In this document: positions 23,794 through 35,442 of the stretch, in pieces
Position numbering within the stretch: the first letter of the stretch is position 1
Layout of the letters: every line of letters starts with the position of its first letter
Assembly (NCBI GenBank): GCA_022592435.1
Contig: JABYQS010000128.1
Span: 1 to 64,000, forward strand
Direction: 5' to 3'
DNA: 64,000 nucleotides
Source: Cerioporus squamosus
Taxonomy: Eukaryota > Basidiomycota > Agaricomycetes > Polyporales > Polyporaceae
Program-made: the position numbers and the translations under genes
The notes under the pieces: model-generated
The model's input: the letters and a program-made list of their open reading frames with translations, nothing else
Database searches by the model: none
Told to the model about the DNA's origin: nothing

Positions 23794-24130
23794 CTAGGTG
23801 CATCAATTTCGGCAGTTGCCCCCACAATGAACGGCGCAACTCCTTCTCAGCCTTCCGCAGCGCCTTCGCGCACTCGCTGCATACCTTCTCCTCGTGCTCC
23901 CACTTCTTGATCTTCGCATCGCCTGAACTGCCGCTTCGCGACGAACGTCTCTTGCCCGAGCCGGAAGAAGTTGTCTGGGAACTTCTTGATTATGCCCTCG
24001 AAAGTGCGGAAGTGGGTCGACTCCGCGATAATGATGAGGTTGCTGTCCGGGAACCACAGGTCTGGATCCCACATCTTGGGCTCTCTAGGAGAAGGCGGCG
24101 AATCAGCCGCCGTCCTTGTTGCTATTGAAC
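23794..24130 (-). pseudogene. BTB/POZ-domain gene remnant
   Basis: Two pieces of a basidiomycete BTB protein lie next to each other in different frames. The upstream piece (about 24090-23960) reads DPDLWFPDSNLIIIAESTHF then RTFEGIIKKFPDNFF, like the opening strand and helix of a BTB domain. The downstream piece (about 23915-23794) reads KKWEHEEKVCSECAKALRK and LWGQLPKLMHLA-stop, like the usual C-terminal tail of such proteins (a Cys-x2-Cys helix followed by a Trp-x-x-LP motif). The roughly 450-500 nt that normally lie between are gone, and the join is out of frame. I infer a deletion; an unusual short gene is less likely. Confidence 0.45.
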
Positions 24131-24753
24131 ATATAAGAGACAGGTTCCCGCCCTGCCAGAGAGGTTGTACTCGCTGACCATGTTCCGACGATTCGAGCCT
24201 GATGACACTGTTCGCGACTGTCAGACAGAGGACAGTCGAGTCGCAGCGTTGCTGGTGCCTTTGCAATGGCGCGAGGTAAGTAGTGGGATAAGGTAGGATC
24301 CAAGGAGAAGAGAAGTACAGGACAGATGCATCTCCTTGACCCGGCGAGCGTATACATCATTCGAAGGAGAGACAACACTATTGCTGGAATGAATGGCTCG
24401 GAAGCGACCATTACACACATTGAAAGGGGCCGAATCGGACGCACCTTCACTATGGTTCGACACAGCCCATCCTCTTGGACGGTCGAGATCTTCCATTCCG
24501 AAATTGTCACGGAGGAGCTCGCCTGTGCGGGTCTTATGACTCCACCGTCTACCACACCTTCAAAACCAGACGCTCTTGAAGTCGGTGGGGACCAGCAAAA
24601 TCGGCATGCTATGTGCACAAAATTCCCGTTCAACTTGGCACTTGCTGCACGGGGAGACCATTAGACGGGAATGTGGGAAGACGGAGGACATTCGTGCACC
24701 GGGCCGCGTTGTGGCGGAGAAGAATATGTGCATACGTGAAGATCGTGAATAAG
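24131..24753. other. Intergenic between BTB remnant and p24 gene
   Basis: Open frames on both strands (24103-24664) without family motifs; possibly older BTB-gene debris. Nothing further supported. Confidence 0.3.
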
Positions 24754-25687
24754 TTACACCTTGTACCGCCTCCCCGTCTTCGTGAAGAACGTCTGCAGGA
24801 CATACACCTGGAACCTGTACCGCGCGCGACCGACACGTCAGCACCAACGCGTTTCGGGAGGATCAGCACAGCGACTTACACAGCCATGCCAATGACGCCG
24901 AGGCTCTCCAGGACGGCATACCAGAACAGTTTGCTTCGAGGGAACATAAGGATACGGGGTGTCGTGTGGGACGAAGGATGGACTCACTTCTTGGTAGCCT
25001 TGACGGTGTCAAACCCTCGGTTCTCGCGCGTGTGGAAGCTTGGCGGGTGTCAGGAACTGCCTGCAGCCTCTCGCACGTACATAGCACTCACTATTTTTGC
25101 GTGCGCTTGATGTTGATGAGCATCCCGTTCAGCCTGAAGATGCTCTCCTCCAACGCGCTCGTCTGGTCCGCGATCTGCGAGGGCTTCGCAGGGGGTTCGC
25201 GGCGGGGCTCGGACTCGACCATGATGTCGAAGTCGACGAGCTTCTCGGTGAGGGTGGACATGTCGTTCTCGAAGCAGAACGAGTACTCGCCGACGGTGTT
25301 TGCCGTCAGGACGTAGTCGCCTTGGCGTTCGCGCTGCCCGTCGAGGAGGACCTTCTCGTTCGGGTCTTTCACCTCGAAGTCAATGTCGAAGGACCCTCCG
25401 GATTGAACCTATGGTGTAGCGTCGCATTCGCATTCTTCGTCCCTAGCACGTCGCAAGCATGGTCACATACCGCGAAGTAGAACTGGAACACGTCCATGTC
25501 AACGAACAGCACAGCTCGAGGATGCCCATGCACGTACGCCAATCTTCTCTCCCGCCTTGTCAACGTCCGCATAGAAGCATAGTCGTTCGTTAGCCCCAAT
25601 CGCCGTCGTCAGCGCAGCTGCATGTGTGCGTAGAGCGAGTTGGAGAAAGCAGAGAAATGAGAGGACGAATGCGAACGCGACAGCCAT
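24754..25687 (-). CDS. p24 (EMP24/GP25L) family cargo receptor
   Basis: Type I membrane protein of ER-Golgi (COPI/COPII) vesicles. MAVAFAFVLSFLCFLQLALR is a signal peptide. The GOLD domain starts ALTTAIGANERLCFYADVDK, followed by FYFAVQSGGSFDIDFEV, KDPNEKVLLDGQRERQGDY and VGEYSFCFENDMSTLTEKLV, with the two GOLD cysteines (CFYADV and FCFEND). A coiled-coil segment follows (LEESIFRLNGMLINIKRTQK, then TRENRGFDTVKATK). The membrane helix is FWYAVLESLGVIGMAVLQVY, and the cytosolic tail is FFTKTGRRYKV-stop with the expected FF and basic signals. Exons are joined by introns near 25550, 25430, 25085, 24990 and 24870. Erp2/3/4-like (gamma) membership is a guess. It is divergent from the RUA1-type gene. 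Confidence 0.88.
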
Positions 25688-26100
25688 GGCCAGCGATGAG
25701 CGTGTCACCGGGAAAGGATTAAGACCTCGGTTACATAAGCAGGGCCCGTCCGTTTCCAGCTACAGTGGCGGTGCTCGCCAAATAACGCGCAAACAGCGCT
25801 AAACGACGCGTCTCGCTACTTAAACCTCCACTCGCGAAAAAGAGGTCTTCATCCCTCCCCCTCACCCGGCTCTCCCTCGACGACGTCGGCCGCATTGCCA
25901 AGACACGCGTCCGACGTTTACGACTCTACGAGGTCTTTCAAGGTCTTGTTGCGGTCGTCTGCGCGGCAAAACGCGCTCTATCTTGCCGGTGCGGTTAAAT
26001 CTGAAAACGTCCTAGAGCCTCCAGCGACTACGGCATCTCGCAGTTATTGCCGTGAATCTGTCGGACTGCTCATCTGTTACTCAAGGGACGCGCATACAGT
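25688..26100. promoter_or_regulatory. Divergent promoter, p24 / RUA1-type gene
   Basis: 413 bp between opposite start codons. Contains CT-rich runs near 25850-25870. No specific binding site identified. Confidence 0.35.
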
Positions 26101-28244
26101 ATGTTGTCCGCGCTCCATCCACGACGCCCCCACGACTCGGATATGCTAGAAGATCAGGGTGATCGTTCGCCCAAGCAGCGTCCCTCGGCGGAGTGCTACT
26201 ACCGCCCTTCAGGACAAGGCGATCTCTTTCTCTTCTCTCCCGGCATCTGCTCCATGACTTCCGGCGGTTCAAGCTCTTCGTCGTCGAGCTCTTTCGATAC
26301 CCTCTCGTACTCCTACAGCCCAGCAGACATCAAGTCTGCTCGCAAGCTCTTGTCTCCTCCTTCACTCCCAGTCGCCAGCGCGTCCCAATCGCCGCTCTTC
26401 GTCGAGGCGTACTTGTCCGGAGCCGAGCCGAAACCCATCTCGCGGCTGTCGCCGAGCACGCCCTTCGACGAGCTCTTCAACTCGTCCCCAGCGGGTTACT
26501 GGCAAGCCGGTGATCTCTCTGTTTCGCCTATATCTCGCCATTCGAGCATTATACCCGCCGATGATGCCTGCGAAGTCGACTCGGAGGATGAAGCCGAACC
26601 TCCAGGCAAGCTCAAGTCTCTGCTCGAGTATGCGATGTCTCAAGACATACCCGATACCCCTCGCTCTCATCGAGCATCATCACCTTCCTCTCTTTCTAGT
26701 CTCTCCTCAGTACCATCTTCGCCTTCTGCTATATTTTCCGGTCTGCCTGCTTCCTCATCTCAGACTTCACGCGGGCGGACGCCTTCCTGTTCTCCTGCTC
26801 GCCTTGCAACGGCGCGCTCTGCGCTCGGATCTCCCTTCAACATGCATCCTAAGCTTCCTGTCAATCCACTTCCCCGGTCTCGACGTGCTATGCCCGTGTC
26901 GCGGACGACAAGACGGTCCCTCGCTGCGGAGATTCTTAACCAGCTTGGTCGGGGTCGCTCCGGCGACGCAGTCCCGGGGCTTTCCTCTTCCCCCGTCAAG
27001 CGCTCGAGCTCTCCTCTGCCTGCCCTGTCCGATTCAGATGACGAGAATTACGAGCCTGGTGCCCACCGCAAAACGCGCAAACGCACGCGTCCTCTCACTC
27101 AAACTGTTCCGACGCAGAACAAGAAGCGGCGGACATCGACGATAGCTCCTATGGCTCCTGCTGCATCGTCCGAGTCGGCAGCACATTCTGAGGATCAAGA
27201 CTCTGGCGAATCTCCGACCTACCCGAATCGGACCTTCCCACTGCGGATCCCCATTCACGACAACTTCCCGCTGTTCTATAGGCGCTTCCCTGTTAGCTCG
27301 GTGATCGACGTCGAGCTCGCTGCGTATGCCTTCCTCCTGTTCATATGTCTCTTGCGCGCTCGGGCCGTTGATTGTTCTTGACATCTCTTCGTAGCGTGCA
27401 CAAGGTGCCAGTCCCGAAGGTTCCAGATGCGCTTCCAAATGCTCCCCGCGATGCGTTTGACCTGTACACGCCACGGTTCGTGAAGGGCAGGGGGACAACG
27501 AAGGTGCGCATCTCGTTTCGTTCATGCCGATGTCTTAGAAAATGGGAATCGTCCACGCAGGTCGGCCTGTGCCCCATGTGTCATGAGAAGACCGCTCGAG
27601 GCGGCGACGGGAAGAAGTTGTGGCTCTCGATGAAGTTCTCCGCTTTCAAGTGGTACGTTCACTTGCGTCGTGATGATATTCTCCGCTCACCTGCCTTCAC
27701 AGAGTGTTAAACTCTTCTTTCTCTTCGTCAGCGTATATTGACCTTGCTGGCAGCTACCACATGCAGTATGCTCATGGTACAAACTTTTGCCCAATCATTC
27801 GACCTGTCCGACTAACCTTCTACAGGCATCTCCCCGTCGACTGGGCTCCCGTTCTCGCCTCCCACTGGATTCCGCACTGTTTCGCGCGCGAATCCGGGAA
27901 AGCATGAGAAGACGCGTGTCATGGAGGGCAAGTGTCACAAGTGCAAGAAGTGGGTCCCCGTCGAAGGCATCAAGGACGTGCCCTCGAAGGTCAAGGAGAT
28001 CTTCTGGTGCGTGGTCCCCTGTTTCGTGAGGTCGAGGAGCATCGTCAGACTGATGCTCGCAACGCGCAGGTGGAAGCATGCAGCCACGTGTCACCAGGGC
28101 TCGAGGATCGATGGCGAGTGCGACGTGTTCGTTGAAGACGAGGTGTTCCGCGCGGTCGTCGCTGCACAGGAGACGGGCGATGAAGATGCGGAGGGCGAAG
28201 CGGACGCCGAAGGCGAGTCGGTGCACGAGGAGGACCTCGATTAG
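26101..28244 (+). CDS. RUA1-type transcription regulator (Rua1 C-terminal zinc-finger domain)
   Basis: Probable nuclear regulator. The first exon (26101 to about 27300) encodes a Ser/Pro-rich disordered region with many SPS/SSS runs and a basic KRANARV/RKTRKRTR-like patch near residue 325. The C-terminal exons carry the domain named after Ustilago maydis Rua1: FPLFYRRFPVSS, DAFDLYTPRFVKGRGTTK, VGLCPMCHEKTARGGDGKKL, WLSMKFSAFK, YHMQYAHGIS, TGLPFSPPTGFRT, NPGKHEKTRVMEGKCHKCKK and WVPVEGIKDVPSKVKEIFWW, then KHAATCHQGS. The CxxC...H...H, CxxC and H...CH spacing suggests zinc binding. An acidic tail (about residues 28145-28240 in DNA terms) ends EEDLD-stop. In U. maydis Rua1 activates the ustilagic acid cluster; no such cluster is visible here, so the targets are unknown. 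Starts at 26143 or 26254 are also possible. Confidence 0.75.
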
Positions 28245-28934
28245 ACCGGCGGCTGCGAGGCTGAGCTCAAAAGATGCCTTCATGACCGCGCAGCGCTCTC
28301 GAACTTGGACCCAGGAAAGGAAGGACTACGAACGCTGACGCGGACGAAAGTGGACTCTGTGTTGTACGATGCCGGTGTGTGCGAGTAGATCGAGCAGAAG
28401 TCGTCGACGAAAATGTACTACCTCAGATATCGTACCTGCTGTATTAATGCTGTCGCACCGTTCCCAATGTATCAACTTGCACGTCCCACCCCCTTCAGCT
28501 TTGTTTGAGGCAGGATCATGTGCCGTAGAGTCGCGCGCGAGGAGGCGCGAGGCGAGGTGCCGCGGGCGCGCGCTTTCTCTCTATCTCGCCACCATGTCGG
28601 CGGGCATCGTATCTGCTGCCCTCGACGTCCAGACCGCTCTCTCAATCGCAATCTTCGCATGTCTGCTTGCCGACACCGACGAACCTTGCTTGTGCTACAC
28701 GCGCCGCCGCGCGAACACGATAGAGTGCTCGGACGGGGCGCGGGACACCCTACATAACCGACAGGGTCGGGTGCCCAGTCGGCTCGGATCATAGCAGTCA
28801 GGTCTCGCGACGTCCCCGCCATGATCGTGTCCGCTTGACGCCTCCATCCCCCATTCATAAGTAACAACGCCGCGCTCGACTCCCTTATTGACCTCCATCA
28901 TACTCGTCGACTTGGATCTACATGTAAACTCGCC
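28245..28934. other. Intergenic, LKR/SDH promoter side
   Basis: Short open frames at 28369-28901 on both strands show no motif. No gene supported. Confidence 0.4.
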
Positions 28935-31900
28935 ATGACGGTCCTCCGACGCTCACAACTCACGCTCCGCCCAGCCCTCCGTCGCGCATACGGCACGACC
29001 TCGCGCAAGAATGCGAACACGAAGTTGACGATTGGGATAAGGCGCGAAGACCCTATGCGGATATGGGAGCGGCGCTGCCCTCTCACCCCAGACGCGGTGC
29101 ACGAATTGGTCCACAAGGACGGCGTGGAGGTGCTCGTGCAGCCGTGCGAGAGACGCGTATTCACCTCGAATGACTTCTTGAAGGTGCGCACGCTCAGTTG
29201 TGGTCAACGTTGTTCGGGCGGTCGTAACGTGCGGGACTGGGTTTGGCGCATCAGGCTGGTGCGAAGCTGCACCCGACTCTGCAACCTGCGCATATACTCG
29301 TCGGTATCAAGGAGACGCCCCTAGCTGAGGTCCTCACCGACCCTGTCCCTGCTCCATGGCATCCGAGCCGTGCAGGCAACGGGGTAGACGCGCATCTGGT
29401 CCCGCGCACGCAAATCATGTTCTCGCATACAGTCAAGGGCCAGCTCTACAACATGGAACTGCTGTCCAAGTTCCTGGCCTCCGAGAACCCGGCTGCTCCG
29501 GAGGACGGCGCGCTCTTGCCAGGCTGATAGACTATGAACTCTTGACGGGACCGGACGGGAAGAGGACGGTTGGGTTTGGGTGGTTTGCTGGTGGTGAGTG
29601 AATGCATACCCAGAGGACGGCATTAGACGCGGCGTCGTGGGATTGAAGCCTTCTCCTCCTCCGTGAGTACCTGTTACTGACGTATGCGCCAATCCTTCCA
29701 GTTGCAGGCGCGCTTGAGGCATTATGTGCGATGGCACACGCACATCTCGAACTTGGGGTGGCGAGTCCGTTCCTCGTGAGCAATATGCAGACTGTCTGCA
29801 TCTCAACAGCTGATCGCAGTCTCAGTGGACCCCCCGACCACATACCCACCCCTCGTTGGCGTCCATTCGGTCTACCGTCCGAGATGTCGTCGGAGCGCAG
29901 ATCGCGACAGATGGTACGCCGAGGAGTCTCGGACCGCTCGTCATCGGTGTCACCGGGTAAGTGCTGCCATGCTGCCATTACGATTTTGCTCATTGTATTG
30001 TGGACATAGGACCGGGAAGGTGGCTGAGGGTGTCCTCGCACTCTTGGAGGATCTGCCAATACAGCACGTCAACGTCAGCAACCTGCATAAACTCGTCACG
30101 GATCCAAGTACGTCCTTTATCTCAGTCAATATAATTACCAACTGAGTATCCGCCGCCCAGATACGGACTTGCATAAGGTGCGCTGGTTTATATCACCTGG
30201 TGTTCCGCAGTGGCTGAAGTCTGTGTAGGTGTACGTGGTCCATGCTCACGCGAAAGACTACTTCGTCCGGAGGGATGGGCGAGCGTATGAGCGGTCCCAC
30301 TACTATGCCCATCCGGACGAGTACGTCTCGGAGTTCCACACCAAGGTGGCGCCGTACTTATCGCTTCTGCTGCATGGCGCTGGCTGGGCACCGGCATTTC
30401 CGCGTCTCATGACGAACGAGCAGCTCACGACCACCCTTGAGATTGCTCAGACTCTCGGCAAGGGTCGATTTGCGTGTGTTGGCGATATTAGCTGCGACGT
30501 CGCGGTACGTCAGCAGCGAGCGTTCGAACGTTTTCTTGCTGACGACGCGGTGTAGGGCGGACTTGAGTTTCTGTCCCGGCACACGACGCTGTCCTCGCCA
30601 TATTATACCGCGCGGCCGCCATCGCTTCCGGCACATCTGCCATCCGTGACGATGATGGCTGTCGACATCCTCCCCACTGCCCTCCCGCTCGAGGCGTCCC
30701 AGCACTTCTCGCAGGCATTCCTCCCATATCTCCGCTCGGTCATCTCGGGGTACACTGGCAAGAAGGATGAGGGCGAGCGTGCGGACGAGACGAGAGAGGC
30801 GCTGGAACGTGCAACCATCGCGAGCCGAGGGGAGTTGAGCAGGTCCTTCGAGTGGCTCAGAAGACCGCTGGCAGTGTGGCAGGATAACCTCCGAACTGCG
30901 ACCTCCTCAGCTTCGTCCCAGGCGGACGCGGAGAGCACGGGCGAGCGGGCCAGGAAAGAGCATGCTGGAGTGCGTCCGAAAAAGAATGTGCTCATGCTGG
31001 GGAGTGGAATGGTTGCGCCGCCTGCTGTGGCCGAGATCTGCAGCCGGCCGGATGTGCGGCTCATCGTTGGTGAGTGTTGAGCTGTCTGTATGCCGTTGCG
31101 CGTATGGCCGGCTTACGCTGAATCACATACCCTTAGCAAGCAATATACTTCCGGATGCGGAACGGTTGACTGCTCCATATCCCAATGCCACGCCGGTGCT
31201 AGTGGACATGGGTGATCTCGCGGCGGTGGAACGCCTGGTTGCGGAGGCGGATGTTGTGATCAGGCATGTCTAGTCTGTCTTGTGTCGTCTATTGCAATTC
31301 TGACGTGCCATCCAGCCTCCTTCCAGTACCCTTCCACCCTTCGGTGGCTGAGCTGTGCATACGCAACCGGAAGCACCTCGTGACGGCATCGTATATCTCG
31401 CCTGCGATGAGGGAACTGCACGATCGGTAACTTTCTCCTGCATAATTGCGTCGGCCTAGAGTTAACCCTTTCCCTTCGCAGTGCAGTCGCAGCGGACGTC
31501 CTACTGATGAACGAGATCGGAGTCGATCCGGGCATTGATCACTGCTCTGCCTTGTCGCTGATCGAGTCCTTGCGTGCGCAGAACAAGGAGATTGTGTCGT
31601 TCACCTCCTTCTGCGGCGGGCTGCCTGCGCCGGAGCATGCAGAGGTCCCGTTGGGCTACAAGTTCAGCTGGAGTCCCAAAGGTGTCTTGACAGCCGCTTC
31701 GAACGCTGCCAGGTTCAAGCTTTATTGCGAGGTGCGTCTCAATCCGATTAGTTACAAGCACGTTGACTAACATGGGGACTCGGATACGTCGTCCAGGAGT
31801 GTGAAATCGACGGAGACGACCTGCTGAAGACCTACTTCCCCGACGTTCCTCTCTCGAACGTGCTCAAGTTCGAAGGGCTCGCGAACAGGGACAGTCTGCC

Positions 31901-32704
31901 GTACGCGAACGTGTACGGGCTGGAGCCACTGAACGACATCCGCACCATCTTCCGCGGGACGCTCCGCTATCCCGGCTTTGCGACCTCATGCACGCCTTCA
32001 AGTCGATCGGCCTCCTGGACGCGTCGACGACGGTGGCCCCGCACCACTGGAACGCGCTCGTCCGCCAGGCACTCGAGAGAAAGCTCGGAACGCTCGTCAT
32101 GAATGACCCCGCGTCCGTGCGTTCCGCGCTCGACTCCGTCGTCTCGCCGAAACAGCGCGACAGCGTCCTCCAGGCTCTGCACTGGCTTTCAATCGTGCCG
32201 GGTTCGCTGTCGGAGTATGCGGCGAGCAGCGATCCAAGCTTCGACCCGTCCCTGCCGCCGCTCCCGAGCAAGCCGACGACTCCGCTGGACCTGTTCGCGA
32301 CGCTCCTCGCGCACAAGCTGCGGTATGCGCCGCACGAGCGGGACCTTGTCGTCCTCTCGCACGAGATCATCACCCGGCCGAAGGGCTCGAGTGCCCCGCT
32401 GACGACTCCCTCGGCGGAAGAGGAGGTCCACACGTCGTCGCTGGTTGCCTACGGCACGAAGGAGGCGTCGGCGATGTCGCGCACGGTCGGGCTCCCCGTT
32501 GCGCTCACGGCGCTGCAGATCCTCGATGGGGGTGTGAGGGCGCGAGGCGTGCAGGGCCCGACGGACAGGGAGGTGTACGTGAACGTGTTGCAGAAGCTGG
32601 AGGAGGCGGGCTTACATGTGAGGGAGAGCACGAGGAAGGGCAGTCTGAGGGGCGTGGAGGCAAGCTTGGGTAGGCGGTGGCGGGAGATGCAAGAGGTTGT
32701 GTGA
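28935..32704 (+). CDS. AASS: Bifunctional lysine-ketoglutarate reductase / saccharopine dehydrogenase
   Basis: Alpha-aminoadipic semialdehyde synthase type: the N-terminal half condenses lysine with 2-oxoglutarate to saccharopine, and the C-terminal half oxidises it to aminoadipate semialdehyde. The basic start (MTVLRRSQLTLRPALRRAYG) looks like a mitochondrial presequence. LKR half: IGIRREDPMRIWERRCPLTP, ILVGIKETPLAEV, IMFSHTVKGQ, RLIDYELLTG, GFGWFAGVAGALEAL, PLVIGVTG, VAEGVLALLEDLPIQHV, DYFVRRDGRAYERSHYYAHP, PRLMTNEQL, FACVGDISCDV and VDILPTALPLEASQHFS. SDH half: KNVLMLGSGMVAPPAV (Rossmann), VISLLPVPFHPSVAEL, NEIGVDPGIDHCSAL, FCGGLPAPEH and GYKFSWSPKG, with a C-terminal half ending EMQEVV-stop. 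About ten introns. Two sites need one extra base: near 29520 (before LIDYE) and near 31979 (before DLMHAF). Confidence 0.88.
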
Positions 32705-32928
32705 GCGCGTACTCGATGAGTACGATTCTGTTGGACTGGGTCTCTCTCTCTTTTGGAACTTGTAGCAGGAACATCGTCGTTTAATATTCACTATCTTACA
32801 TTTTGTGAGCATATAGTCACAAGTTTTTACCGACAAGGCAAAGCTGCCCTCTGAACGATGAACAAGACAGAAGGTCCCGGTGGCATATGTCTCGACTTCT
32901 CCGCCCGCCCAAAACACCGGTATCCCAG

Positions 32929-33620
32929 CTATACAGGCTCCGTCGACGCCCCACGGTCAGCGTCCTCCTCGTCGGCATCGTCGCAGTCAATGTCACGCAG
33001 CACGGAGCCCTCTGAAGACATCGCTCGGATCTGCGGATTCTGCGCCAACGCCAGCCTTCCGATACGCACGGTGTCCGGGTGTGACTGGATCCAAGTGTCG
33101 GGCGGGTCCTCGAGCTCCTCATTTATCAGACCAATGCGTCAGTAACTGCAGGACAGGCATGCCAGCTCGAAGTGGCGACACACTGTAGTTCGGGAACCGC
33201 CTCCTCCGAGTCTCAGCCCGGACTCCCAACCGTCGACACGCTCCCATACATGGAGGGCGTCGACGAGAAGGAGTGGGAGGAGGGCTGGAGGACACCGAGG
33301 TGCTCGGTCCCTGCTTCCAGCTCGAGTTCCGCGCGATTGCCACCTTGACCACGTCGGGGATCGGAACGACGTTCCCCACCCATCCGGGCGCGCCGAGGAG
33401 GACGATGGCGTAAGCGAACCGAGCATACAGGAAGACTGGGAGGCTGGTGCGCTCATGCATGGTGACCTGCCTCCGGTGCAGCAGGTCCGCGTAGTCGATA
33501 TCGGCCCATGACAAAGAGTACACCGCGTACTCCCTGGTGAGGGCGTTGACTGGGTAGAAGATGAAGCCTCCGCGGTCGAAGCACAGCCTCGACGTGCATC
33601 GTATTTAGTGTCCTGAACGA
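32929..33620 (-). CDS. Unrecognised protein, possible HNH-type remnant
   Basis: A coding-like exon (about 33590-33330) reads CFDRGGFIFYPVNALTREYA, ADIDYADLLHRRQVTMHE then LPVFLYARFAYAIVLL. A last exon (about 33125-32929) reads NEELEDPPDTWIQSHPDTVR and then DIDCDDADEEDADRG before EPV-stop. The FDRGGF segment recalls the part of fungal HNH-nuclease-like proteins after the catalytic His, but I see no His-Asn-His core. Exon 1 is missing or decayed: a stop lies just upstream in the same frame. The middle joins are unclear. Function not assigned. Convergent with the LKR/SDH gene. Confidence 0.35.
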
Positions 33621-33784
33621 TGTGTCTCGCCATGGTCATTCCAGGCGCTGGAGTCCTGGATCCCAGGAATGCACGTTCTCTTCACACCGGAGTTTCCTGG
33701 CAAGGCCGTCTCGTGGCACCATGCCGAGTGTGCTTCTGATACTTTTCTGTACGTACAGTTGTACGTAGAAGTGTTCGGTGTTGA

Positions 33785-35167
33785 TCAGTAGGGCCTTGAA
33801 TCCTGGAACGTCACATTGAGCGACACTCCCTCGACTCCCGCAAACGCAGAAAACAACGCCCGCCAGCGCGCCAGTACGTCCTCTCTACTATCTCGCTTTC
33901 GCTCTCCAAGCCGAACTTCGTCCTCCGAATCGGACCTTTCATCGACATCCAGGCTTGACATCTCGTTCATCCACTCGGCGCAAGCGAGGTCCTCACGGCC
34001 CTCAGACCCCACCTCTACACTCGGCTTCCCAGTTCGCGAACCCGAGCTTCCTTCCTGCAAATACATCGGCGCTTGCAATTGGATCGCGACTGTCAACGTC
34101 TCGAAAGAGGGATAACGCTCCCGATGCAAAATCGTCTCAGCGAGTCGCTCAGGGAACTGCTCTCCGACGATTTGCGCGCCGGCGAGGTCGGGCACCAACA
34201 GCGAGAGGGCCTGCAGTTGGGGAAACGGCGCGTCGGGACGTTCGAAGAGGGCGCAAAGTCGGTCGCTGAGGTCGCAGACAAAGGGCGGATAACCAATGCA
34301 CAGAGATCGCAGGGAACGACACGACGCGAGTGACTGAGCAAGTCGTGCGTAGGATGGAGGTACTGGTATAGTTCAACGTACATTCGGATGAGCGGTACTC
34401 CCAGGTAAATGATATGATGGTGAAAAGAGCCTTACGGAAGACGGGTGTTCTGTAGAAGTCCCCGATATGCTGACATGGTGCAATGACTCTCCAATGTCCG
34501 GGAGGTAAGTCTCATACGGTGCTTGTTGATGGACGACTTCACTGAAGGTGACCACGAGCGATTGAAGGCGGAGGGAAGTCTTGTAGTCCAGTAACTTGCG
34601 CACGAACGGGCGTTCTCCGTAGCCCATGCCCCAACGAATATTCAACGAGCGAAGCGGGGGGAAGGCGGCGGCCGTAGGATAGAATCTGGGCTCCTCGGAA
34701 GCGAGCCTTCCTGTCTCGAAGTGGTCTTCGAGCAGAAGACCGTTGATACAGAGTGTTTCCAAGTGCGGGAACGCCGCGATAACGTGGAAAAGGTCTTCCA
34801 GATAGTCGAACGCCAGCAGCTCGAGAGTGAGGGTGCGCACGGCAGGCAGCTTGGGGGCCACGGCCAAGATTCCTTCGGGGGCGAGCACGCGCTCAAGAGG
34901 CGTGCCTTCGGGTCCGGCTATCTTTAGGTGCTTGACCAGCGCACCGAAGGAGGGGGAGTCATCGAGAAAGGTGGAAAGCTCGAAAGCACGGGAAACCCAT
35001 GGCTGGGCGATCGTCACTTTGTTGCACAAGAGCGGCCGGAGGTAGTCGTGTAGAAAGTGGGAGGTGAGCGCGCAGCGACGGAGGGTCGGGAGGTCGTGGC
35101 GAAGGGAATCGACAACATGCAGCAGAATATTCGACGGAAGCTTAGGTGGGCTTTCGTGCGGCTGCAT
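33785..35167 (-). CDS. F-box-like protein with LRR-like C-terminal region
   Basis: Two exons. Exon 1 (35167 to about 34444) starts MQPHESPPKLPSNILLHVVD and LPTLRRCALTSHFLHDYLRP, matching the F-box pattern (LP..ILL..V, then L..CALTSH). It is followed by leucine-rich blocks (FGALVKHLKIAG, LPAVRTLTLELLAFDYLEDL, FPHLETLCINGLLLEDHFE, FPPLRSLNIRW). A 112-nt intron with an acceptor near 34331 keeps the frame into SLASCRSLRSLCIGYPPFV, PFPQLQALSLLVPDLAGAQI and an acidic EWMNEMSSLDVDERSDSEDE stretch, ending FQDSRPY-stop. Such proteins usually link a substrate to an SCF ubiquitin ligase; the substrate is unknown. Confidence 0.65.
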
Positions 35168-35442
35168 CGCGGTACCAACAGTTACACACGATACTGAACA
35201 GAAGCTGAGGCGAAGTCGACGACCAGCAGTCTCGGACTCGGACTCGCCAGTCGCGATAGATCCGGCATCTGCGATCTAGATCTAGCCGGATCTGCGACGC
35301 GTCTCTGCATGGAGAGTCTCTGCCAGTGCCTGCACCTTGCTTATACCCGCCATTATGCATCAACCTCGCTGTTGGTCACCGCGGGCTGAGGCGGATAGCC
35401 TGCAGCATCTGACTATACACTCACATCGGTTCTGAATCTGCC

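Noticed and set aside
31864..32433. 189-codon minus-strand open frame opposite the saccharopine dehydrogenase exon
   Set aside because: Shadow of a conserved coding exon; no motif.
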